Notes under the pieces: generated by a model
What the model saw: only the letters and a program-made list of their open reading frames with translations
Database searches by the model: none
What the model was told of the DNA's origin: nothing
Translations under genes and position numbers: made by a program
Assembly (NCBI GenBank): GCA_016758905.1
Contig: JAEPQZ010000007.1
Span: 310,001-374,000, forward strand
Origin: Umbelopsis isabellina
Taxonomy: Eukaryota; Mucoromycota; Umbelopsidomycetes; Umbelopsidales; Umbelopsidaceae
DNA: 64,000 bases
Reading direction: 5' to 3'
Shown here: one piece after another, positions 34,926-46,291 of the stretch
Layout: every line of letters starts with the position of its first letter
Numbering within the stretch: the first letter of the stretch is position 1

Positions 34926-37141
34926 TTAAGATGAGGCCATGCAAAGTTGTCCATCATCTTTAACATCAATGATGATTCGTCTATTGTTGTTCTCTTTCTC
35001 ACCCTCTTTCTCTTCCTTCTCCTCCCCGTCAGTGGACGGAGTTGGCGGAGCATCACCGGGATTAGCTAAATTACCATAGATATCTCGCTTCTGTTTGGTT
35101 CGCTCAGCATGTAAACGAGCTTGTTCACGATCTTTTCTGACTCCTTCTAGAAACGCTGGAACACCGTCGCAGATATGCTTCAAATCGTCTTGAAGAGAAT
35201 AAATCATGAAGAAGTTTTGTAGTTCTGCAGGTGCAAGTTCGTCTTTGGGTAGAAGCTCCATTAGTTTTTCCAATGTTTTATCATCGGATACTTCAAAAAA
35301 GCGCTCAAACATGCTGCGAATTTGATATTCGTCGGCAAGTCCCAAGTGAAGTTTCTTGTCTATGCGCCCAGGACGCAGCAAAGCTGGAGGTAACTTGGTG
35401 GTGTCGTTGCAAGTAAGGAACACTACCGAGCCTTGTTGACCAACGATACCATCCAAGGCATTGAGAACACTACTCAGTGTGAGGCCCTTCTCGTAATAAC
35501 CACCGCGAGAATTGTTTTTGCTGTCGTCATTTGATGAAATTCTTACTGAATCAATATCCTCAATGAGCAATATAGAGTTTCGAGGTTTGGATTGCAAGCT
35601 AGCCATAAAGCGACTGTCCTCCATGTCGTTAGATAGACTAATAATAGATACATTCATATGAAGTTCTCCCTGAAGTTTTTATATGATTGTGAGATTATTA
35701 TCGCAAAAGTCTCGCTCTCGAAACATGCAGAAAGTAATGGGACTTACGGCAATAGCTTCAATGGTGGAGGTCTTTCCTGTGCCAGGAGGACCATGGAGTA
35801 AATATCCGCGTCGATAAGGTATACCACGCTTCTCATACCACTCATGTTTGCTCAAAAAAGTCTGGATGTCTGTAATAGCCAGTATCAAATTCAGAAACAA
35901 GCTCTATTTCCCCAATTATTTATCGAAATGTTAACAATGACTCACCTTGCAATAAATCTTCTTTTTGCCCTTCCTTCATCACAACAGTGTCGAAACGTCT
36001 AGGAACCTTGACCATGGATGAATCCCCTGAAAGATTGTGTATGTTAACAGTACTGCTTACAGCTCAAAACATCGTGGCTTTGCTTCTTACATTCCCAATG
36101 TCCCCATGCTATGAAATGCATATGTTAGATACTAGATCGTCATAACACATATACCATATGATCACACTTACATTGCAAGCAATAGCGATGAATAATGCAC
36201 TAGAAAACAAAACAAGACAACACAACGTCAGCCATAGGTTCTTTGTTACCTGCTTTCGTATAGCACTTTTTTCTTTCTAGAAAACGAGACCAACTTACCT
36301 TTCCATACTTTTTGCGGTAGTAAATATCTTTCCATTCTTCCAAAATTTGTCGGAGTGTGTTGACCGTTCCAAAGCGAATGCTGAGCATATAGTAATTAAT
36401 TAATGAGTAAGACCAGTTACGCACCAAACCAAGATGTACATACCGAATTTCAATGATTTCAGTTTGAGGTAAGAAGGCTTTAAATGGTTCGTCAACATTC
36501 GAGCCGCCTTCTGACAACTTTTCCCGTTTAATTTGAAGGCGACGACCCCTATAGTCAATAAAATTTATTGATCCCAAAGCTAGCAAAATTTTAAAAGTAG
36601 TCAATAAGATACTATCAATTTAATATTAAAGTATATGGGGAATGATCACTTACGAGGACTAAGAGATACTGTAGGTCGTTCACCAGCCTCGGCTCCGGCA
36701 TCGCTATCTTCACTTTCCCAATGCGCACGGGCCACTGCCACTCGCAACCTCGGCAATTCAGCGACCTTTTCCGACAAAAATTCGTGTATACACACAAATA
36801 GAGGATCCTCGTGCTCAATCCTGATGGATGCGTAGAGAAAGCTTTGAACGAAATAAGAGACATCTTCGTATAAACGATTAAATGCAGTTTGGAGCAGTGC
36901 TATAATTTACGATTAGAGATAGCTTGTTAGCTGGTGTCTTGGCATAAAAAATCAAAATCTTCCTGTTGAAAGTCCCTTAAAACTTACAATAGACATAGAA
37001 CATAAATCCAGCTATAAACACATCATTGGTCACATATCGGCTGGCCAGTCCGAATATCCGTGGCCCCAAAAGTAAGCTCCATTCGGCTGGCTCAGTGGCT
37101 CGCTCCAGGAAATTGATGGTTTCGTTCAATAATTGATGCAT
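34926..37141 (-). CDS. BCS1-type mitochondrial AAA ATPase
   Basis: BCS1 moves the folded Rieske protein across the inner membrane during complex III assembly. Nine exons (36988-37141, 36654-36899, 36444-36579, 36299-36380, 36172-36199, 36091-36108, 35946-36026, 35748-35869, 34926-35669) give 536 residues. Near the start is one hydrophobic segment ([17 protein letters not shown]), then the BCS1-specific region ([34 protein letters not shown]), Walker [10 protein letters not shown], Walker [10 protein letters not shown] and [12 protein letters not shown]. An acidic-Lys tail of about 70 residues makes it longer than typical BCS1 (about 450). Many fungi have several BCS1-like paralogues, so orthology with yeast Bcs1 is not certain. 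Exons 5 and 6 are only 28 and 18 nt. Confidence 0.87.
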
Positions 37142-37776
37142 AAGAAATTGAAGGAGGTGGATGATTTTGGTATCTGATCGCGACTACTGTTTTTATACCT
37201 TTGTCTTTTGTGGACTGCGCCTCTTTCTTGCTCATGGCAAAGTAGACAAATAAAGATTATCGGGTGTCCCATGATAGCAGCTCAGCTATACGATTTCGGA
37301 TCACGACCATAAGAAAGGCATAAACGTTGCTATGCTGCTATTTTCAGAGCAACCTAAATACTAACTGCGGTACTGGGCGAAATTTTTTTTTCATAATGAT
37401 GTCCCTTTTCTTTGATTGTCGCACAGCATAAAATCCGGAGGCCACAAAATAGGTGAGGCGCGTCAGGAGAGCGGGGAACTCAATATCACCGCATAAAGAA
37501 ACTGACCAAAACATTGGACCAAGGTTTTTAGCACTGCTTTGCTAATCGCCATCACCACCTCTGCCAAATCAGCCGCACACGTGATCACTGGCCGGACATT
37601 GAATGTGAGTCCTATGCTTTGTTCAGATACTCGTCATTGCTGAATCACTCAACCGGTTGATCAATCTTATTGACCTTGAGTTCGCTCATTCTACTACCCT
37701 TTCTGTTCCGATTGATTGAATTTGAATCGAAACATTCACAGAAACCGGATCCATAATATAACGAGGTCACTGTAAC
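37142..37776. other. Divergent promoter region BCS1/B56
   Basis: No gene seen. The first 60 bp next to BCS1 and a TATAA-like element near 37757 may be core promoter parts. Confidence 0.4.
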
Positions 37777-40453
37777 ATGATGAAGGGACTTAAGGGAGTT
37801 GTACGTGTAGTTTCTCCACCCTGCAACAGATAACTGTAGCAGAATGGTAATCTGATACCAATGTCACGGTCAACACTAACTTTTAATCCTTGAATGACTC
37901 TGTCAATAGCTCTCCAGGTCAAAAGCTTCGTCAACATCGTCCTCACAGCCATCCACCACCAACAATGACCAGAAACGGCAGCCCACTATCAATGCACAAC
38001 CTGGGCATTCGTCTAGCACGGGTCAGCAACGACCAACAGGCGAATCATCAACGCACGCAACTACACCACCCATCCGCGTTTCTACAACACCACCACCAAA
38101 CCCTGATTCGGTAGGATATGGTTTGCATTGGTGCTCGATTTATTCTAAAACCAACTTATTGACAATATTACTCCCATCATCTTACTCTTCCTACTTGGAC
38201 TTTTCAAGCCAATACAATCACCCAAACTTAAGTCATCGTCATTGACAAAAGGCATAGGTGATGTCCCCAAGAACGCTCCTATTAATCGTTTGAAAGGAAC
38301 TCCAAAGGATACTATTCCTGTCAGTAAATCGCCGAGACGGCAAAGGAGCTCGCGTTTTCACTCACACGAGAATATCAATCTAGAGAAATATCCAAATTTT
38401 AATGGTAGGTGTAACGAAATGTATTGGAAGACGGACTTATCACAGGTAATGGAATACTGATCCCAAGAAAAAAATTAAACAGAGGTTCCAGCACATCAAC
38501 GGCATGAATTATTGCTAAGAAAGTTGGTTCAATGTCAAGTCATATTTGACTTTAATGATCCGTCTTCTCAGCTTAAAGGAAAGGAGATCAAAAGACAAGC
38601 ATTACAGGAAATGATTGATTACGTTGTCACCACCAAAGGTGTCATAGTTGATGCAATCTACCCAGAAGCAATTCGCATGGTAAGCTGAAGAAAAAAATTT
38701 GGGACTTGGTCTGAGCGCGATTAGCGTCATTGACAAAACCTAACATGCCTTTCTCAATGCCAGTTCTCCTTGAATCTTTTCCGAACTATACCACCTCCCG
38801 TTAACCCAGTTGGTGACGCCTTTGATCCAGAAGAAGATGAACCAGTATTGGAAATGGCATGGCCTCATCTGCAGTTAGTTTACGAGTTTTTCCTTCGATT
38901 TGTTGAATCGCCAGACTTCAATACGAGCATTGCAAAGCGCTATATAGATCAAAAATTCATCCTCCAGGTTGGTTTAAACACCCTTTTTTACTGTAGCGGT
39001 ATGAAACATGACAAATTTTGCTGATACAATGTATTTGGTCAGCTACTTGATTTGTTTGATAGCGAGGATCCACGGGAGCGGGACTTCCTAAAGACTACAT
39101 TGCATCGAATTTATGGAAAATTTCTAAACCTTCGCGCGTTCATCAGAAGATCTATGAACAACATATTTTTCCAGTTCATATACGAAACAGAAAGACATAA
39201 CGGTATTGCGGAGCTACTGGAAATCCTCGGAAGCATCATCAACGGCTTTGCGCTACCGCTGAAAGGGGAACACAAAACGTTCCTTTCAAAAGTCCTCATA
39301 CCTTTACACAAGGTCAAATCACTGTCATTGTATCATCCGCAGCTGGCTTACTGCGTAGTACAATTTTTAGAGAAAGATCAAGCTTTGACGGAGGAGGTGA
39401 GAAATTTTTTTGAAGAGACACCTTCATTTGCGAAGGATGCACTAACTGGGATGTTCAGGTCATAAATGGTTTACTGCGATATTGGCCAAAAATCAACAGT
39501 CCAAAAGAGGTCATGTTCTTACATGAAATTGAGGAAATATTGGATTTGGTTGAACCAAACGAATTTCAAAAGGTTATGAAACCACTATTTCAACGATTGG
39601 CTCTGTGTGTTTCCAGTCAGCATTTCCAAGTAGCGGAAAGGGCACTGGCGTTTTGGAACAATGAATATATTGTCAATTTAATGGGCGATAATATAGAAGT
39701 GATCATGCCGATCATGTTTCCTGCTCTTTATGAAAATTCCAAGACACATTGGAACAGGTAAGATTTATTGGCGTTGTTTGTGTTGCCTCTTATTTCATGC
39801 TTTATTTACCAACCAATGTTTCAGAACCATACATAGCTCGGTATACAATGCTTTGAAGATATTTGCAGATATTAGTCCAAGATTGTATGACGCTTGCACA
39901 CTTGAGTATAATGAAAAACAAAAAATGTAAGTAATGAAGTCTTTGAAAAAAACCTGGTAATACCGGACCATGCACATGACTGACCATCGCTATGATAGTA
40001 ATGAGAAAAGAAATGAAGGACGAACACAGCTTTGGAAACAGTTAGAATCCAATGTTCAACGAAAAAGCGCAACACCAGACATGGCTCACATATCAGTCAC
40101 TGACAACGATTCTAACATGTCCGGTGGTGAAATTAATCAAGCGGTGCCATTGAACGGAAATTTGAATGATGTCGACAGTACACAATATAGACAGGAGGGA
40201 GGTGATAGAATTCAACCAGAGATGGTAAGTTGCATAATTTATTAGTATGAGCAATGTCGAGTCTCACTTCTAATTCTTTGTCAATACAAAGCATCCTTTT
40301 TCAGAAGACAATTCTCAATTGCGACGAAAGTCAAAGATACCTATGGGTGCCAACGTCCTTAGTCAATCTGAGAACTATCACGACCCAGTAGAGAATGTGA
40401 CATCCACCTCAGATATGATGGATGTGTTAACGCCAGAAGACCAAAATCCATGA
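37777..40453 (+). CDS. PP2A regulatory subunit B56 (B', Rts1 type)
   Basis: Targets protein phosphatase 2A to substrates in mitosis and stress. Ten exons (37777-37800, 37910-38110, 38209-38404, 38483-38679, 38764-38967, 39043-39396, 39459-39757, 39825-39926, 39999-40224, 40292-40453) give 654 residues. The start MMKGLKG and the Ser/Thr/Pro-rich N-terminal region are typical of fungal B56; this frame, rather than the overlapping one beginning at 37890, joins exon 1 in phase. The HEAT-like core has [63 protein letters not shown] and [12 protein letters not shown]. The tail is polar. Exon 3 could also start at 38233, in the same frame and eight codons shorter. Confidence 0.95.
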
Positions 40454-40744
40454 AACACCCCTACCCGCGCGCCCATCAAGCTCTCTTTTCATACCCTACA
40501 CTGACTTCGATTAGACACAACCATGTCTGACTTATTCCCGGAGACATATAGGGTCCACAGTGACCACCCGTAAAAAATTGGCTCCAGTGCTGTGATATTT
40601 CCTTCGTGTACACATCTAATGGTTGTAAACCTACTTGTTTTATCGCAAATAATGTTTTCTATGTCATTTCTCCCTCACCCATTAGTGAAAGAAATTCAGA
40701 TCAAAAAAGTAGTATACAGCGCTATATACAGATTTTATACAACT

Positions 40745-41100
40745 CTACTGATTAGAGCCAGTGTGTTTCAATTGTTTGGTGAGCTTATCCTTCTGGGCAT
40801 CGTATGTGTTGATGACCGCTTTACGGTCCGTCTCTTTGAACAGGATATTGGAGCCATTAACTTTTTTCTGATATACGGCCTATCGCAACTCTTAGTCAAA
40901 CATCAAAGTATACACTGACAAAAACCGTTTGCCCTACTTACAGCTGATGGTCGTAATGACTTTAATTCACTCTGAATGACAGATATCTCTTTCAACTTCA
41001 AAAAAGGCGTTGCAATTCGTTATGATTTGCTATTATAAGCCACTAAATAAACACCTGATGCTTTACATACTTGTGATTGTAGCTTTTCCTGAGAGGCCAT
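40745..41100 (-). CDS. ASDURF-like small prefoldin-type coiled-coil protein
   Basis: Three exons (41071-41100, 40942-40995, 40745-40879) give 72 residues. The protein has two short helices around a hairpin motif, AVYQKKVNGSNILFKETDR, which lines up with VYRQQQNSNIFFLADRTE of human ASDURF, a prefoldin-like subunit of the PAQosome (R2TP/URI) encoded upstream of ASNSD1. The preceding helix (LKEISVIQSELKSLR) also aligns. The match is from memory and by eye. Here it is a stand-alone gene, not a uORF. It shares a 143-bp divergent promoter with the next gene and faces B56 tail-to-tail, 291 bp apart. Confidence 0.7.
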
Positions 41101-41243
41101 TTCATATAGCTGGAAAGGTTTTGCAGGTAGACTGAGCAGAGCCATAGCATTCCAGAGGACTCATTTAGTGACTGCTTTTTGACGCGCTGATGAAAAGTAC
41201 TTTTTTGCAAGCCCATTGGCATAAGTAACCGCTGTCTAATAGC

Positions 41244-42744
41244 ATGGCATCGAGTCAAGCAGGAGGCAATCCAGCCATGACAGAAGCGACTGATACCTTC
41301 CAGTTCACGTTCAGTGTTCCTGTTCCAAAATTCAGCAATTCAAATTATCATTCCCACCACCGCCCTGAACCTTCTTCTGATAACTCTACTCCTGATTCCG
41401 GGTCTTCTCACCTATTGTTCTCGCTTAATCCAGACAATAATGATGATGGAGAAGGCAGCGATGAAAGCGATGTTGGAGACGACGAGAACGAACAGGGTGT
41501 TGAATCGCCGTCTAATCATCATGATAAGACCATCCACGAACGAGTTGTTGCTACATACCAATCTGAAGCTTCCGTACAGCAGCAGCCGATGATAAGGCGA
41601 CTTCGTACGAGAACTGTGGTGGTATCGGATGAATTGTCTACGAGCCATAAACAAGCGTCAAACTCTGTCCCACAAGGAAGAAGTACTTCAGTGCCGCCAA
41701 AATCACGAAAGCGCAAGACAACTTTAGAAACACAGGATATGGAATCCCACGCTATAGCTCACACTACACAGCTTAAAACAACAAAGCATAAGCTCGAAAT
41801 CAGAGTATGTTGTGACAGATGAATGTTGAAACAACATGATCTAGCTGACGCTTATTAATCTCAATTATTAGGCGCATACAGATGATACCCCAAGACCTCG
41901 AAAAACTCGACGTTCATACACTTCTGCCGATATGAATGAGCTTGACCTGCCTTCTTATGGTAGTCGCAAATCTCAGGTATAGGATTCAAGAGGCAATATC
42001 ATTGTTACCAAAGCCACTGTACTCAACACAATCTGTTATAGGCAAACCATGAAACTGATCATCGTAACCAAACCGATATTGAAGACTCGGTCGATCAATC
42101 TTGTTTGCAATTCCGAAGTGGCTATGATTATTTTGGAGTGAGTGATGAAGAAAACGAAGAAGAACATGGTTATCATGGAGCAGATGAACAGGAAGGCATT
42201 GGCCATATTTTGGATGCTGCGGAAGCGCTCAAGATGATGAAACAGCGACGCCAAGATCGGACGGACCAAAAGAAGCCAATACCGTCCAAAGCAAGCCAAG
42301 TCAAGCCTAGACAACACTCCCCTGATGATGCACCAGCCAGCCCTGTACCAATCAGGAAAAGGCAGCCGGGAATAGTCATACCAACATCCCAATCGCAAGA
42401 AGATTTTGTATATGTTGATTCAGAGTGCGAAGAACCACCAGCGCCTCAGAAACTACCAATTGACGATGACGAAGGACGCAAACTCGTTTATGTGTTGTAA
42501 GTAACTTGCCGCAGTCGTAAATTAAAATGTCATCTGAGATCCCCTGTTCTAACTTTATATTTTCAGTCGAGGGCAAAAATACCAGACTGACGTTGATCTC
42601 ACAGATATACCATGGGCAGCAGGTGACAGCGATGATGATGAAGATCTACAACAAATTCGATTTAAGCCTAGGGTCTTATGGCCCGACCATCCTCAGGATG
42701 TCAATAGCCGAATTAAGCTCAAAGATACCCAAGCTAACAAATGA
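41244..42744 (+). CDS. Acidic, disordered, probably nuclear protein; family not recognised
   Basis: Four exons (41244-41804, 41872-41976, 42042-42496, 42567-42744) give 432 residues. It is rich in Ser, Asp, Glu and Gln, with basic patches that look like nuclear localisation signals (PPKSRKRKTT, RPRKTRRSY). Acidic stretches include DNNDDGEGSDESDVGDDENE. The C-terminal 60 residues (YQTDVDLTDIPWAAGDSDDDED, RFKPRVLWPDHPQDVNSR) look like a conserved short domain. No catalytic motif is present. Splice phases are consistent, supporting a real gene. The function is unknown. Confidence 0.75.
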
Positions 42745-43072
42745 TTGTTGTAAATATTGTATATATATATTGTCTTTTGGAGCTTACAAAATAAGTGCTC
42801 TGCTATGACGATGACTGTTACCATCATAAAAGTTTCAGGAATACCATTCTGTATTTTGTATCCGTTTGTCTTCCTTGAAGCGATATACCAGAGACAGTCT
42901 GCAACTTGACAGGCATACGTGTTTATAAAAGTGTTTTATTCAAGCGTACATTACACATTAAGTTGTACACAGTTTATTAATCTTGCAAAAGTTTAGTATC
43001 AGCTATGAAGGAACAGCGAATTAAACAACGCTGCAAAAACTGCGTGGGGCTGATAAAATTGTATTACGTCTA
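42745..43072. other. Convergent 3' region
   Basis: 3' UTRs of the acidic protein and the mucin gene; TATATATATTG and AT-rich DNA. No gene seen. Confidence 0.45.
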
Positions 43073-45506
43073 CTACCACTGAGGGGTGAAACCCAAGGTG
43101 TTTTCGTTCATTATAGGCGCAGAAATACTGTGAGCAAACAAAGCATTCTGTTCAGCCATTTGTTCAGCCTTCTTAGCCTTACGGCGTCTGTAAGCTCGAA
43201 CAGCGACCACAGTCATACCGGCATAAAGAGCGGTAGCTCCGCCAACTGAGACGCCAATAACGACAGCACGAGATGGGCCAGCGCTGGCATTATTGCCAGT
43301 CGTTTGGCCGCTGGTCGATGATGCATTAGGGTCAGTCACGCCTGAACCACTGGAGGAACTGTCTGTATTGTTGGTCAAAGGAAAAGTGGTATCCAACAAG
43401 ACGGCTAATTGACCGTTCTTGGTAGAATACAAGGCGCTGGTTGGGTCACGAATGGCCAATTGAAGAGCGCTGACTTGGTCGCTAGGAATGGCCAGCGTCG
43501 TAACAATACCAGGAACAGCAGCTCTTCGAACCTTTCGTCGTGTGGTACCAACACCACTGGAGCTGATAATGGAAACAACGATGATTTGATCTGGCGTCAA
43601 ATTGATAGCGCTAGAGATCAACAATGGAAGGGCTTGGACGAATTGGGCAGTCAAAACCGGGTCATTCACCATTTGGACATAAGAAATGGCATTGAATCTG
43701 AGGTTAACTGATTGATCTTCATCTGTAAAATATCAATATGAGATTAATGGTTTGGGGTGATGAACTTGATCTACTACTTTATGTGCATACCTGGGATAAT
43801 GGCATTCAAATTAGGTGCAATCACCGCCGGGATGCTTTGAGGGCTATCTGTACTAGAGGCAACTGGTGCAGTGCCTGTGGGGGCGCTAAAGGAAAGCAGA
43901 CTCTCGGTAGGGATGCTAAAGCTTGGAGACAACCATGAAAGCGTCTGGTAATGATAAGTCGACGTTGCTGCTATGACAGAGGGCATTAATACGCTCTGGG
44001 TCGTAGTAACATAAGGCGATGGTCTATGAGAGTTAGCCAATGGTTAGTATTGATGACAAAGATGCGTAGAATAACTAGATAGTAGCTTACACGCTGGTAC
44101 TCCCAACTTCCACGGTAGTCGTTGTTGGAATGTCGGTTGTACTGGCAACATCCGAGGTAGTAACGTCTGTTGTAGTCGCCTCTGCTGTAGTTGTGTCAAC
44201 TGTGGAAGACTGATCAGTCGTTGACGACTCACTAGCTGTAGTGGTTGCAGAACTTTCAGTGGTTGTTGCCGTGACGGTTTCACTGTCTGTAGTAGTACTA
44301 GCTGTTGTATGGTCAGCGGTTGTAGTAGCATCAGTAGTAGTTGCAGCATCAGTGGTGGTTGTACGAGCAGTTGTGGTTTCACTGTCAGAGGTTGTAGTGC
44401 TTGCAGTCGCCGTTGAATCAGTGGTTGTAGTTGGTGCATCAGTAGTAGTCGGTGCATCAGTGGCTGTAGTTGATGCATCCGTGGTTGTGGTGGTTGGTGC
44501 ATCAGTGGTTGTGGTGGTTGGTGCATCAGTGGTTGTGGTGGTTGGTGCATCAGTGGTTTTAGTTGTAGCATCAGTGGTAGTAGTTGTAGCATCAGTGGTA
44601 GTAGTTGCTGCATCAGTGGTAGTAGTTGCTGCATCAGTGGTTGTAGTTGTTGCATCCGTGGTTGTGGTGGTTGCTGCATCAGTGGTTGTAGTTGGCACAT
44701 CAGTGGTTGTGGTTGTAGCGACAGTGGTTGTAGTTGCTGGATCAGTAGTGGTTGTCTGATCAACAATGGTACTGGCTGTTGCTGAATCAGTGGTTGATGA
44801 TTTATCACTAGTGGTAGTGGTAGTTGTTGCATCGTCCGTTGTAGTGGTCTTTACATCGTCTGTAGTGGTAGACTTTGCATCATCCGTGGTGGTGGTCTGC
44901 GTAGCATCAGCAGTAGTGGTCCTGTCGTCAGCAGTTGTAGTAGGGTCCGCAGAATCCGTTGTTTTGGTATGATCATCTGTGGTAGTAGTAGAGCTATCTT
45001 TGTCCGTAGCTGTATCAGAATCTGAAGAAGTGGCAGCTGCATCATCAGCCGATTTGGTTTTATCAGCCTTATCAGTGGTGGTATGTGATTCATCAGGCGA
45101 GCTAGTTGATGAAGCGTCTTTCTCTGTCGTGGAAGAAGCAGCATTTTGAAACATGACAGCCTTCGTGCTATCTGAGGTATGTTTTTTCTCTGTGGTTGTT
45201 TTATCTCCTGCTTTGGCATCAACGGCGGCATCAGCAGAAGCAACCGCCTTGACAACAGCCGCTGGAGAATGAGTTGTATGGTGGGTAATGGTGGTGCTGG
45301 TATATTTGTGCGTAGTAATGGTTGTTCCTCGCTGTAAATTGGTAAAGTTAAGCATTGTTGATATGTTCATAAACATTCTTCATGCCAATGTTTACCTTGA
45401 CAAAGCCATGCGGGTGAACAAGCACATCTGCTGCACAACACCAAGGGCCAATAAAGGCCAAAACAGACCAAACGATAAAGAGTGGAAGGAGTTGAACTCT
45501 AGTCAT
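43073..45506 (-). CDS. Mucin-like single-pass membrane sensor (Msb2/Hkr1-like)
   Basis: Four exons (45396-45506, 44091-45331, 43791-44023, 43073-43722) give 744 residues. Exon 1 is a signal peptide (LLPLFIVWSVLAFIGPWCCA). Exon 2 codes about 410 residues of Thr/Ser/Asp/Ala repeats such as TDAPTTTT, heavily O-glycosylatable. A conserved extracellular block follows (SVNLRFNAISYVQMVNDP, AQFVQALPLLISSAINLTPDQI), then one membrane helix (AVVIGVSVGGATALYAGMTVVAV) and a short basic tail (RRRKAKKAEQMAEQ). This layout fits the fungal signalling mucins upstream of Cdc42/MAP-kinase pathways. The conserved block resembles the membrane-proximal domain shared by Msb2 and Hkr1, but the assignment is by eye. 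Confidence 0.72.
44100..45100. repeat. Coding tandem repeats of the mucin, 24-bp core units
   Basis: Imperfect 18- to 27-bp units. Between about 44480 and 44560 three 24-bp units (TDAPTTTT) are almost identical, while outer units are diverged. Confidence 0.85.
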
Positions 45507-46291
45507 CAGATCCTATGGATCAAATTCGAGCCAGCTGCATAAACAGAGGGGAAGGGAAGGAATAGGAAGGCGAGGTTTGACTTTGCAAATACCCTAAAGA
45601 AGTAGAAGAAGAGAATGACCTAAAGGTTAACCATCTGAAAGTTTTGCAGAATTGGCTGTATTGGCTTGGATGAGTTCATATTTGGTGCCACCTGGGCTTA
45701 ACAGCCTGGACTCTATTTTTCGCTGTTGCAACCTGTTCATGATGAGGAGCGGCGAGTTTCTAAATTGGGTAGACAGGCGCAGAAGAAGTGTGGGTTGCCT
45801 GCATAATGAAGACTGAGCAAAGATATAGTTTGTGATTGTCTGACTTTATTTGTTTACGGCTTTGACAGGCCTGCATATAACAATGAGAATTTGTACGTTA
45901 CTAGCACGGTTTGTACGCTACTCAATCTATTCCCAATCTTTACTTATATTGTCAGTCGGACTTTTTTGACACTGGCTCGTAGAGAACACGAGGAGGCGCT
46001 TCTTGAGAAACCGTTGCACAAACTCTTTTTGTCCGTAACTGGGTTTGGTTTATTTTGGCTGCGTTACTCAAGCAAGCCTTCTATATACTTTATATGCATA
46101 CAATGCATTGATTTGGCTAGGATGTCTGCATGCTTGGAATTAAAAGACTTGAAAAAGGTTTTATTGTTTTACGTGATATTCGTAACATTTACTGGAGATT
46201 CATATATTTCGACACATGCGAATGCTTTTGGCATGATCGACATGTTAATAAATGATGGAAGCCACATGGCACGAACCATTCAAAAATGAAG
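45507..46291. other. Intergenic, no gene supported
   Basis: Mucin promoter and SR-gene 3' flank. An open stretch at about 45897-46289 on the plus strand has no recognisable domain, splice partner or codon bias. Confidence 0.4.

Noticed and set aside
37890-38114. Alternative frame and start for the B56 N-terminus
   Set aside because: It does not join exon 1 (MMKGLKG) or exon 3 in phase, whereas the chosen frame does both.
44241-44759. Plus-strand Val-rich ORF opposite the mucin repeats
   Set aside because: Pure consequence of the ACC/ACT-type Thr repeats read in reverse.
45891-46289. 132-codon plus-strand ORF
   Set aside because: No ATG at its 5' end, no domain, and AT-rich composition like the flanking intergenic DNA.
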